This document shows, piece by piece, positions 54,936 through 62,993 of a DNA stretch of 64,000 nucleotides. The notes beneath the pieces were generated by a model. The model did not search any database. It was not told the DNA's origin and worked only from the letters and a program-made list of their open reading frames with translations. Position 1 is the stretch's first letter. The number at the start of each line of letters is the position of its first letter. This DNA is from Chloroflexota bacterium (lineage in GTDB: Bacteria; Chloroflexota; Dehalococcoidia; Lucifugimonadales; Lucifugimonadaceae): NCBI GenBank assembly GCA_018650845.1, contig JABIFF010000012.1, positions 186,001 to 250,000 of the forward strand, written 5' to 3'. Both the position numbers and the translations under genes were made by a program.

Positions 54936-55826
54936 TTGCCTCGAGTCGACATTCACGCTCACATACTGCCCGGTTTGGACGATGGTCCGACAACGGTTGA
55001 AGAAAGCCTAGCGATGGCTCGCATGGCTGCGCGTGATGGCACTGACGTAATCGTTGCGACTCCACATCATCGTGACATGGAGCTTGAGCATCAGTCAGGC
55101 AGGATCGTTAGAGAACTTGCCGACACGATTAATGCCGCTCTGCGTAGCGATTCGGCACGTCGCAACGCACCACGTGTAAGAATTTTCACGGGCATGATGT
55201 ACCGACTCGACGATTCACTACCTGATCTCGTCGACTCTGAGAGTGCGGTGACTCTGAACAGAACTCGGTTCCTGCTAGTTGAAGCACCGTATAACCGACT
55301 CCCCACCTACGCAGAGGAAGTACTGAGTCGATTGCTTACCCAGCGACTCGTGCCGGTTCTTGCGCACCCTGAACGAAATATCGAGTTCCAAAGAGATCCG
55401 AAGCGACTAAAAATTCTCGTCGATGATGGAGTTATCGTCCAAATCGCAGCGGGAAGCATCACGGGTCTGAACGGAACGAATGCTAGACGAGCAGCAGAAC
55501 AGTTCATCAGGCGGGGAATCGTTCACGTCGTGGCATCTGAGATGCACAGCGAACGAGCTCCTCGGTCGCCGATTATGAGCGAAGCGTTCGAAATAGTTTC
55601 AGAACTTATTGGCGATCAGGAAGCGATCGATCTGTTCGAAACTAATCCTGACATGATCCTAGAAGGTCGCTCTCCACAACTACGAGAACGTGCAGCAGGC
55701 CCCCGGTTCCGTCGAAGCTGGATGCGTATGCCACGAATCCAGATCAACAATCCGTTCCCCGAACGGACCACTCGAAAGTGGCAACGGAGATACAGGCGCG
55801 CTAAGCGGCTGACAGGCCGCGTATAA
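54936..55826 (+). CDS. PHP-domain CpsB/CapC-type phosphatase
   Basis: 296 aa from TTG 54936. The PHP metal motifs are DIHAHILPGLDDGP (about 5-18), ATPHHRDMELEH (about 41-52), FLLVEAPYN, VPVLAHPERN (about 139-148) and VVASEMHS (about 196-203), where the last motif has Glu in place of the usual Asp. CpsB/YwqE-type Mn2+-dependent tyrosine phosphatases regulate capsule or exopolysaccharide kinases. The C-terminal 60 residues are basic and outside the domain. No Wzc-like kinase is nearby. Its stop region overlaps the convergent PAP2-like gene by 26 bp. Confidence 0.86.
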   Translation: MPRVDIHAHILPGLDDGPTTVEESLAMARMAARDGTDVIVATPHHRDMELEHQSGRIVRELADTINAALRSDSARRNAPRVRIFTGMMYRLDDSLPDLVDSESAVTLNRTRFLLVEAPYNRLPTYAEEVLSRLLTQRLVPVLAHPERNIEFQRDPKRLKILVDDGVIVQIAAGSITGLNGTNARRAAEQFIRRGIVHVVASEMHSERAPRSPIMSEAFEIVSELIGDQEAIDLFETNPDMILEGRSPQLRERAAGPRFRRSWMRMPRIQINNPFPERTTRKWQRRYRRAKRLTGRV

Positions 55827-56388
55827 GCCGCACGAAACTTGTGATCATCGGTTCAAGGAATCGCCTGAAGTAAGTCGTGAATCCGTAAATGGCTATGCCG
55901 ACTACTGCTCCGCCCACAATGTCGCTCGGATAGAAAACTCCGGCATAAAGCCGTGAGAACCCGAACAGGCTTGCGGCTGCAAACATCCACCATCCGAATT
56001 TCCTGTTGATCGTCCACGCTGCAGTTGCGGCTGCAAAGCCAACAGCAACAGGGTTTGCCGGAAATGAAGGATCGGTTGGCGGATAGAAAAGCAGGTTTAG
56101 CTGATCGCCATGCTCGACGAAGGGGCGGGGTCGCTCAAGCGTGATGTTGAACAACCACACCACGACGTTGGAGATTGAAAGTGCGCTGATGCCCACCAGC
56201 ATTGTTAACTGGTACATCACTCGCTGTGCTGGCGTTTTTCCTGAGAACCACAATCCAAACATTCCGAGTGAGAACACGAGTGGCATCAGATAATCGCTGG
56301 CGACTATGCGCATTAGGTCATCGAATATTTTAATGTTGCCTGACAGGCCGTTTAGCCAAATGACGATGCTCGTATCGAGAGAGTTCAC
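55801..56388 (-). CDS. PAP2-superfamily membrane protein lacking catalytic residues
   Basis: 195 aa with about five membrane segments in the bacterial PAP2/undecaprenyl-PP phosphatase layout. All three signature motifs are altered. Motif 1, normally KxxxxRP, reads NITLERPRP (Lys to Asn). Motif 2, normally PSGH, reads PANP, in SFPANPVAVGFAAA. Motif 3, normally SRxYxGVHYPSD, reads SRLYAGVFYPSD (His to Phe). Both catalytic His residues are gone, so it should not be an active phosphatase; it may bind lipid or serve as a scaffold. Its start overlaps the stop of the upstream membrane-protein gene by 4 bp. Confidence 0.82.
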   Translation of the reverse strand: MNSLDTSIVIWLNGLSGNIKIFDDLMRIVASDYLMPLVFSLGMFGLWFSGKTPAQRVMYQLTMLVGISALSISNVVVWLFNITLERPRPFVEHGDQLNLLFYPPTDPSFPANPVAVGFAAATAAWTINRKFGWWMFAAASLFGFSRLYAGVFYPSDIVGGAVVGIAIYGFTTYFRRFLEPMITSFVRLIRGLSAA

Positions 56389-57020
56389 TTAGATGAATCT
56401 CCTCGACGCGACAACATTCTCACCACGCTCCACCGATCAGCTTTGCCGAGTTCGTCACGCCATAATCCACCGATGTCGTTTCTGAAATTACGCAGTGAAC
56501 TCGGTAAATTCGCAAAGTATGAACGGTTCTTAAGACCTTCCAAACCGCCGACATTAGGGTCGGTTACATCAACGTCCGAAGATTTATCAGCGACGTTCAA
56601 AATCTTCACGCTAACCGTGCCGACTATTGCCGAAACAGCAAGAGCGAGAGTTGCAGCCAGTGAGAACCAGCCTGTCTGCTTAACGCCGTCGAGGCCGCCA
56701 TGGATATCGTTGACGTTTCTCGCTCCAGCAAGCTCGTCCCAGCTAGCCTTGCCCCAATCACGAGACAGTGAATCAGCCTCGACACTTCCTGCCGCCCAAG
56801 GACCATCGACCCACAGTGGCTGAAGGAAGAATACGGCGATGGCTGTGAGGATGAGTGCGATGCCCAACAGCCGCGTCATTGCGGCATGAGGTGTTAGCCA
56901 AAGGCCACGAGTGCCTGCGTTCGAAACGGCGATTTGCAGGGTTCCGAGGCTCGCAAGAAAAGCGAATAGAAAGTAGTGACCCGCAAACAAATCCCGCACC
57001 ACCATAGGGTCGGTATTCAC
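56385..57020 (-). CDS. Unrecognised membrane protein coupled to the PAP2-like gene
   Basis: 211 aa. Hydrophobic segments at about 11-31, 48-68 and 118-139 predict three membrane spans, followed by a soluble C-terminus of about 70 residues with SYFANLPSSLRNFRNDIGGLW. I recognise no known domain. Its stop overlaps the start of the PAP2-like gene (ATGA, 56385-56388), so the products are probably made in a fixed ratio and may interact. The gene is downstream of ilvE on the same strand, with 57 bp between. Confidence 0.7.
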   Translation of the reverse strand: MNTDPMVVRDLFAGHYFLFAFLASLGTLQIAVSNAGTRGLWLTPHAAMTRLLGIALILTAIAVFFLQPLWVDGPWAAGSVEADSLSRDWGKASWDELAGARNVNDIHGGLDGVKQTGWFSLAATLALAVSAIVGTVSVKILNVADKSSDVDVTDPNVGGLEGLKNRSYFANLPSSLRNFRNDIGGLWRDELGKADRWSVVRMLSRRGDSSK

Positions 57021-57077
57021 CTAGCTTGTCCTTACTTAGCTGAAGCCTCTAGAAACGTCTGTGTCAGTACGAGCTGA

Positions 57078-58016
57078 CTATCCGGCAGAAGGAGGAGTGA
57101 CCATCGTGCACCAGTCAAGGTACCTCTCGTTGTCGCCTACGACAGTCGAGAAGTACGAATCCTGAAGCTTCTTAGTGATAGGTCCTGTTTCACCTGTACC
57201 GATGTTTCGATTATCCAACTCCCCAACGGAAGTTAGGTGAGCCGCAGTACCGGTTAGGAACACTTCATCGGCGAGATATAGCTCGGAACGGTGAATGTGT
57301 CGCTGAACAACTTCAAGCCCAAGCTCGTCCTTCGCCAGCTGAATAACAGAATCACGTGTGATACCCAGAAGGCAGTTGTCAGTCTCGGATGGAGTGTTGA
57401 TAACGCCGTCACGAATCATGAACAGGTTTTCGCCCGATCCCTCAGAAACCGATCCGTCTTGGTTCAGCAAAATAGCTTCGTCGAATCCGGCTGCCAATGC
57501 TTCTGTCTTGGCAAGAATGCTTGTGGTGTACAGACCCGAAATCTTTACGCCAGTTGGCATTGAAGAGTCCATAGGTCGGCGCCACGATGATGTCTGGCAC
57601 TTCAGCGGTCGACTGTTATCGATGTAGTTTCCGAACGGCTGGATAACCAGCATGAACTCATCGGCAACGGTGTTCAGGTTCAGGTTGGCAACAAGTTGCT
57701 CGCCCTTGAACGCAAGCGGACGGATGTAAACATCTTCGGCGAATCCGTTTTTCTCAAGAAGATCGGTGGTGATCTTGCAAAGATCTTCCACTGAGTACCC
57801 GATATCGATTCGCAGAATCTGGCAACCGCGAAGAAGTCGCTCGTAGTGCTCTTCCAGTCGGAAGATGGCTACCTTGCCAAGTCGTTCGTTCCAGTTGCCT
57901 CGGATGCCTTCAAAGACAGCCGTACCGTAGTGGAGAGCATGAGTCTTGACGCCCACTGTAGCGTCCTCTTCGGGAACTTGCTTCCCACCGAGGAATGCCC
58001 AGATCTGTTGCGTCAT
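57078..58016 (-). CDS. ilvE: Branched-chain amino acid aminotransferase
   Basis: 312 aa from ATG 58016, with AGGAGA about 6 nt upstream; an in-frame start 11 codons earlier lies in the structured leader. Fold-type IV PLP enzyme: HALHYGTAVFEGIRGNW (about 26-42), YIRPLAFKGEQ, the PLP Lys in GLYTTSILAKTEALAAGFDEA (split near 185-205), SEGSGENLFMIRDG (about 214-227) and VFLTGTAAHLTSV (about 260). It transaminates the 2-oxo acids of Leu, Ile and Val, completing the ilv/leu pathways encoded elsewhere in the window. Confidence 0.95.
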   Translation of the reverse strand: MTQQIWAFLGGKQVPEEDATVGVKTHALHYGTAVFEGIRGNWNERLGKVAIFRLEEHYERLLRGCQILRIDIGYSVEDLCKITTDLLEKNGFAEDVYIRPLAFKGEQLVANLNLNTVADEFMLVIQPFGNYIDNSRPLKCQTSSWRRPMDSSMPTGVKISGLYTTSILAKTEALAAGFDEAILLNQDGSVSEGSGENLFMIRDGVINTPSETDNCLLGITRDSVIQLAKDELGLEVVQRHIHRSELYLADEVFLTGTAAHLTSVGELDNRNIGTGETGPITKKLQDSYFSTVVGDNERYLDWCTMVTPPSAG

Positions 58017-58037
58017 GATTTCGTCTCCTAATATGCA

Positions 58038-58095
58038 ACACGCCCGCAACCACTGCGGCCGATATTTCGGCGTTCTGCAGATAGCGCGGGCGTGT
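58038..58095 (-). promoter_or_regulatory. Structured leader upstream of ilvE
   Basis: A perfect 10-bp outer stem (58038-58047 with 58086-58095) encloses an inner hairpin GCCGA/TCGGC (58058-58062 with 58067-58071). It ends 22 nt before the ilvE ATG, beside the ribosome site. It is not a T-box (no GGTGGTACCGCG). No T-run follows, so it is not a simple terminator. A translational or tRNA-independent control element is possible. Confidence 0.5.
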
Positions 58096-58237
58096 CAACT
58101 CAAATAAGTAGCTGCACTCAAATAGCGACTGATTAACTCAGCCAGCCGCCAATTATACGAACGATAGGGCAAGCAACAAGACCTATTTGTGCATTAGCGC
58201 ACAAATAAACCATCCGACCTGCCCTATTCTTCGCTAA

Positions 58238-59392
58238 TTAGTGTGTCGAAACCGTTCGCTCGGCGATGTAATCAAAATTGATATCTTCACCAAGACCCGG
58301 TCGTGACGGCATGTGGATATATCCGTCTTCATCCATCGGGTCGACGATACTGTTCAAGTGGTTCGGCACTTCATCGTGGTCAATGAACGGGTGCAGTAGT
58401 CCACGCTCGTACCAAGTGGTGTTCATGATTCCACCGATAACAGCAAGGTTTCCTGCGCCACCACCATGCACTTCACAATCCATGTTGAACGATTCTGCAA
58501 GATGAGCAGACTTCATGCTCGGCCCGATACCACCAACGTCGGCGACTCCAACTCGGAGAATGTCGCAAGCCTTGCTGGCAACCCATTCCGCTCGGGTGTG
58601 GTGCTTACCGTAAGCGTACTCAGGGCCGATTACTGGAATATCCAGCTGATCGGCGAGCCATCGGTATGACTCAGTTGAGTGCTCGTCCATTGGCTCTTCG
58701 TACCAGTGGTAGCCAAGATCTTGAATTCCCTTACCGAGCTTCAAGGCGTCCATTCGGGAATACCAGTGGTTAGCATCGAGCATCAGTGGGAAATCTGGGC
58801 CAACGGCCTCACGAACAGCTGCACATGCCTTGATGTCCATCTCGACACTCGGTGCCCACGTTACTGGCGGCATCCACGTGTGAAGCTTGATCGCCTTGTA
58901 GCCTCGCTTCACCATCCACTCAGCGAAGTTTCCGTAGTCCTCAGGAGTAGCGAGTCCGCCCTCCATCTCGTCACCACACATGGTCGAACCGTAAGCAAGA
59001 ACCTTGTCTCGGTAGCCACCAAGCATCTTCCAAACGGGAGTGTCGGTTGCACGACCTGCGAGGTCCCAAAGCGCCATTTCGGCGACAGCCATTGATCGAT
59101 CTGTTAGGTTCGCGCCTGATCCACGTTGCCATTTGGCGAGGTTGATCCATAGCTTTTCACGATCTCGTGGATCTTCGCCCATGAAAACCTTTTTCACGAA
59201 GTTTTCGATGATGTAGGGGCGGAGACCTTCCGGCGAACCGAACGAATATCCCTTGTTACCTTCGTCGTCGGTAATAGTCAGCAACGCTTCCGTTGTGTCA
59301 TGTTCAGGGCCAGGGTGAGTATGCCCATCGGTGTCATTGACCTTCTTTGAGGTCGAATTGAACGTAGTTACTTCGATTTTCTCGATCTTCAT
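58238..59392 (-). CDS. Enolase-superfamily enzyme (mandelate racemase subgroup)
   Basis: 384 aa. The KxK motif AIKLHTW (about 161-167) marks the mandelate-racemase subgroup, as the second Lys is the base of that group. Further barrel motifs are LMLDANHWYS (about 193-202), HWYEEPMDEHS (about 216-226), IGPEYAYGKHHTRAEW (about 241-256) and CEVHGGGAGNLAV (about 292-304). The ligand set Asp/Glu/Glu is complete. Reaction and substrate are unknown. It is monocistronic, upstream of the ilvE leader on the same strand, and is the third enolase-superfamily gene in the window. Confidence 0.88.
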   Translation of the reverse strand: MKIEKIEVTTFNSTSKKVNDTDGHTHPGPEHDTTEALLTITDDEGNKGYSFGSPEGLRPYIIENFVKKVFMGEDPRDREKLWINLAKWQRGSGANLTDRSMAVAEMALWDLAGRATDTPVWKMLGGYRDKVLAYGSTMCGDEMEGGLATPEDYGNFAEWMVKRGYKAIKLHTWMPPVTWAPSVEMDIKACAAVREAVGPDFPLMLDANHWYSRMDALKLGKGIQDLGYHWYEEPMDEHSTESYRWLADQLDIPVIGPEYAYGKHHTRAEWVASKACDILRVGVADVGGIGPSMKSAHLAESFNMDCEVHGGGAGNLAVIGGIMNTTWYERGLLHPFIDHDEVPNHLNSIVDPMDEDGYIHMPSRPGLGEDINFDYIAERTVSTH

Positions 59393-59646
59393 ACTGCGGT
59401 GCGACTTTCTGATTTATTCGTGATTAGCTCGTTGTGTGTCGATTACCTCACCCCAAGCTTAAACGGGCGGCTTCGACTGCGGCTTTTGAGGATTGGGAGC
59501 ATTCTAGGCTGATGTACGAATAAGTGGTTCGATATTTGCGGGCAAAGCCGAATATTCACCGACAAATACCTCGTCATTTCTGGTTATGTGCCATACTCAC
59601 GCCTCATTACACCAGTGCATTTCAATGCTTTGCGGAGTGTTAGTGA

Positions 59647-60324
59647 GTGACAGAACCTTTAAGCGATCAGCAAGCGAATAGCTCAGAACCTACTGCTGGC
59701 AAAACTGCACCACGGTCGAACTACATCGTTCAGGGTGCTGCCCTTTTAGGCATCATCGCAATCACCGTTGTCGTCACTCTCTGGATGAGTCGTGATGGTG
59801 AAGCATCGGGCGTAGAAATACTTATTCCACCACCTGCGCCAGTGACATTTCAGGTTGCGGGTGAGGTTGTTAGACCGGGAGTTTATTCACTCGATGGCGA
59901 ACCACGAATAAACGATGCTGTTGACGCTGCTGGCGGTTTTACTCCCGACGCCAATATCGATTTGATCAATCTAGCGCTGCCGGTTCGTGATGGCGGCAAA
60001 GTTGTGATCCCCTCGACGGTACAGATACCCGGTTCGGTTACTGGGGCAGGATCGACTTCTGACGATGTACAACAGGCTTCTTCTGGCGACTCGGCAGCCT
60101 CAGACTCGGGATCTGCTCCAGCTGAAATCAACGGAATGATCGATCTGAATACAGCCACGAAACAGCAGCTCCTCGGCCTCCCCGGCGTTGGAGATGTGCG
60201 AGCCGACTCGATCATCGAGTGGCGTGCGAACAATCTGATTAACTCGACCAGTGATTTACTGGCGATCAGCGGCATCGGACCTTCTACGGTCGATTCAATT
60301 CGTGATCACGTAGTCCAACCTTGA
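59647..60324 (+). CDS. comEA: ComEA-like DNA-binding competence protein
   Basis: 225 aa from GTG 59647. One membrane anchor (about 28-47) is followed by an SLBB domain (about 66-115, FQVAGEVVRPGVYSL), a Ser/Ala-rich linker (about 120-155) and a C-terminal helix-hairpin-helix pair (about 160-225) with NTATKQQLLGLPGVGDVRAD and ISGIGPSTVDSI. This is the full ComEA layout: an extracytoplasmic receptor that binds double-stranded DNA. comEC begins in the last codon (TTGA overlap), so the two form a natural-transformation operon. Confidence 0.92.
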   Translation: MTEPLSDQQANSSEPTAGKTAPRSNYIVQGAALLGIIAITVVVTLWMSRDGEASGVEILIPPPAPVTFQVAGEVVRPGVYSLDGEPRINDAVDAAGGFTPDANIDLINLALPVRDGGKVVIPSTVQIPGSVTGAGSTSDDVQQASSGDSAASDSGSAPAEINGMIDLNTATKQQLLGLPGVGDVRADSIIEWRANNLINSTSDLLAISGIGPSTVDSIRDHVVQP

Positions 60325-62756
60325 AGCTACTAAGGGCAACGATTGCGTTCACCTTTGGCATTGCTGCTGAACAAGCGTTATCGGCAACGCCAACTGCTCT
60401 GGAAATCGTTGTGGCTCTAGTTGCCGTTTTCGGAATCGTTGCAACGGCAATCTACGCCCGCCGACATTTCACGTTGGCAATACTTCTACTTTTCGCTGTG
60501 GTCGGCTTGTCACGGGCGGTACTGGTCAATGATCAAGCTCCCCACATCGCTTGGGGAGAGGTTCCACGCAACGAAGCACGGGTTGAGCTCGAAGGGTTGC
60601 TCCTCTCCGAGCCAACGCCTTCAAACGGTCGAACTAGACTGCGATTGCAGGTCATGGCACCAGATTCGTCGGCTGCGGGTTACAGCATCGATGTTTATAC
60701 CGAGCGCCTTCACGATCTCACCGACTCAAGCCGACGCTCAAACGACTTCAGATATGGAGATGCCTACCGAGTGTCGGGTCGATTCGTTCTCACCACGGGT
60801 CGACAGGACATAGCAGGACTAATTTCCACTTCGAGTGTCGAGTTGGTTGGCTCAACAAACGGTAGTGCTGTTCGTTCGCGAATTGCGGAACTACGCTCTG
60901 ATATCTCGTATTCCATCACCGATGCTCTCGACTCTTCCACAGGGGGACTCGCTGCGGCTCTACTTGTTGGCGATAGAACAAAACTCTCCGAGGAAACTAT
61001 CGACAATTTCCGGGCTTCAGGACTTTCGCATGTGCTGGCGATCTCGGGTCTTCACATCGCGATGATTGGTGGAATCATCATGGCGATATCAGTGTGGATT
61101 CTTGGTCGCCAAAGGCAGCTTTATTTACTCGCACCGGGATTGGGAGTGTGGGTCTACGCCGTGCTCGCAGGTCTCACGCCATCGGTAACCAGAGCGGCGA
61201 TCATGTTCAGCGTGTATTTGCTGGCACGGCTGCTGGGTCGACAGCGCAGTGTTCTACCTCCGCTGGCTCTGGCCGGTGCGATTATGCTGGCGATTAATCC
61301 GCCAATTCTGCAGTCGATATCGTTCCAGCTAAGTTTTGCAGCGGTGTTGGGGATAGCGCTTTTGAGCGCTCGAATTGCAGGTCGGGCAAGCGATTCCATC
61401 CAAACTTCAACTCGCCTGCCTACATTTATCAAACGACCGATTACCGGCATCGTTTATGGCATGTCGGTTTCGTTGGCTGCCACCATTGCTACAGCCCCGC
61501 TCGTGGCGTTTCACTTCGGTCAAATTCCGATCTGGGGCATTCCGAGCACCTTGTTAATTGTGCCTGTCTTGCCTCTGTTCATCGCTGGGTCGCTGCTTGT
61601 TGCGATTGTCGGAGCGGTCGCCGAGCAGACAATTCCAGTTGCTGGAATCCTGTCGCATGGAATCGGCAACTACATTTCTTTCGTTGCCAATCTTTTCGCC
61701 GGACTCCCGATCGGGCCAGTGAACGCCGTGGGATGGTCGATTCCCTTGATATTTGGCTGGTACGCAGCAGTGCTGATAGCGATCAACCGTCGGGCATTTA
61801 GCGATTCGACTTCAAGCATGGGGGAGATCATTCGTTCGTTCCGTGTAGCCGGCCGCAGTGCCGGAACGAGTAGTGGTCAAACCCATGCGCTAGATTCCCG
61901 ACGCTATACATATTCCGTGGTGGCGATCTGGGCTGTTGCCGCGATTTCGCTAGCCGGATTCGTGGTTAGTTCGCCAACTTCGAGCGAACTAACGGTGACG
62001 TTTTTCGAAACGAATCGTGGCGATATGATCTTGGTCGAAACACCATCTGGTGTGCGGATGCTGGTCGATGGAGGCGACGATCCCGATCTCACCGTTCGCA
62101 ATATCGAGTCCGTTTTACCACCCCTTGACCGTCGTATTGATCTTGTTCTGTCGACTCATCCTGACGCCGATCATCTTGGTGGTTTGCAGCATGTCGTTGA
62201 ACGTTTCGAAGTTCAGACGATCATCGATTCAGGAGTGCCGCACAATTCGAATATCTACGAAAGCTGGGCGCAGCTAATTCGTACCGAACCAGATGTAGTT
62301 GTCACCGATGTTGGAATGGTGATTGCGCTCGACGCTGAGGTGGTTCTCAGCATTCTCCAGACCCAGTGCGTGGTCGTCGAGTGCTCGAACTTCAACGATG
62401 AAGGCGTGGTTGCCAGACTCGAATATGGAGAGATTTCTTTGCTGCTGACAGGCGATGTAACTTCGGGTGGAGAATTCGATCTGATTCAGACAGGTCAGTT
62501 GATCAAATCTACGGTGCTAAAAGTAGGACATCACGGCAGTCGAACGTCCACAACTCAAGCATTCTTGGATGCGGTTGATCCAGCATTGGCGATCGTCACA
62601 ACAGGAATAAAGAATCAGTTCGGGCATCCGCACGAAGATGTGATCGAACGACTGAACGAGCAGCTTTCACCAGAGAACGTCTACGTCACTAGAGACAACG
62701 GCACGCTCACCGTCACAACCGACGGCGAGCGAGTTTGGGTATCGGCTGAACGCTAG
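60321..62756 (+). CDS. comEC: ComEC/Rec2 DNA-uptake channel with metallo-beta-lactamase-like domain
   Basis: 811 aa from TTG 60321, overlapping comEA by 4 bp. The order is canonical: an N-terminal DUF4131 region (about 1-190), the Competence membrane domain (about 215-480) with GLSHVLAISGLHIAMIGG (about 233-250) and GLTPSVTRAAIMFS, and a C-terminal MBL-fold domain (about 555-800) with LSTHPDADHLGG (about 610-621) and KVGHHGSRTS (about 734-743). It forms the inner-membrane channel for single-stranded DNA. All domains are intact, so DNA uptake may be functional; no pilus genes are in the window. Confidence 0.95.
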   Translation: MKLLRATIAFTFGIAAEQALSATPTALEIVVALVAVFGIVATAIYARRHFTLAILLLFAVVGLSRAVLVNDQAPHIAWGEVPRNEARVELEGLLLSEPTPSNGRTRLRLQVMAPDSSAAGYSIDVYTERLHDLTDSSRRSNDFRYGDAYRVSGRFVLTTGRQDIAGLISTSSVELVGSTNGSAVRSRIAELRSDISYSITDALDSSTGGLAAALLVGDRTKLSEETIDNFRASGLSHVLAISGLHIAMIGGIIMAISVWILGRQRQLYLLAPGLGVWVYAVLAGLTPSVTRAAIMFSVYLLARLLGRQRSVLPPLALAGAIMLAINPPILQSISFQLSFAAVLGIALLSARIAGRASDSIQTSTRLPTFIKRPITGIVYGMSVSLAATIATAPLVAFHFGQIPIWGIPSTLLIVPVLPLFIAGSLLVAIVGAVAEQTIPVAGILSHGIGNYISFVANLFAGLPIGPVNAVGWSIPLIFGWYAAVLIAINRRAFSDSTSSMGEIIRSFRVAGRSAGTSSGQTHALDSRRYTYSVVAIWAVAAISLAGFVVSSPTSSELTVTFFETNRGDMILVETPSGVRMLVDGGDDPDLTVRNIESVLPPLDRRIDLVLSTHPDADHLGGLQHVVERFEVQTIIDSGVPHNSNIYESWAQLIRTEPDVVVTDVGMVIALDAEVVLSILQTQCVVVECSNFNDEGVVARLEYGEISLLLTGDVTSGGEFDLIQTGQLIKSTVLKVGHHGSRTSTTQAFLDAVDPALAIVTTGIKNQFGHPHEDVIERLNEQLSPENVYVTRDNGTLTVTTDGERVWVSAER

Positions 62757-62783
62757 CAGTAATAGTCAACTGGAAAGAATTCA

Positions 62784-62980
62784 ACTTCCCGAGCGGAGTC
62801 AGCGGAGTCGAGGGATCTGGTGGAGGGTCGCGCAAACGCGCCAATCTCCACCCCAAGCACCCTTCATCCACCGAAGCTCCCTCCGCAGGAGTCGGGATGT
62901 CCTGAGCTTCGGCAGATTTATCTCTGATCGGCGATATCACCCTCACCCCAACCCTCTCCCACTGGGAGAGGGGGTAGAAC
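62784..62980. repeat. Dispersed inverted-repeat element, copy C, next to a second repeat type
   Basis: The left arm (62784-62823) carries the same CCCGAGCGGAGTC and GAGGGATCTGG blocks as copies A and B. The right side (about 62870-62899) is a decayed inverted match. Beyond it (about 62940-62975) is CCCTCTCCCACTGGGAGAGG with flanking CCCTCACCCCAAC, a common type of dispersed bacterial repeat that could also act as a hairpin. It lies between the convergent comEC and 2-hydroxyacid dehydrogenase genes. Confidence 0.65.
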
Positions 62981-62993
62981 CTAGAGCGTCGCG

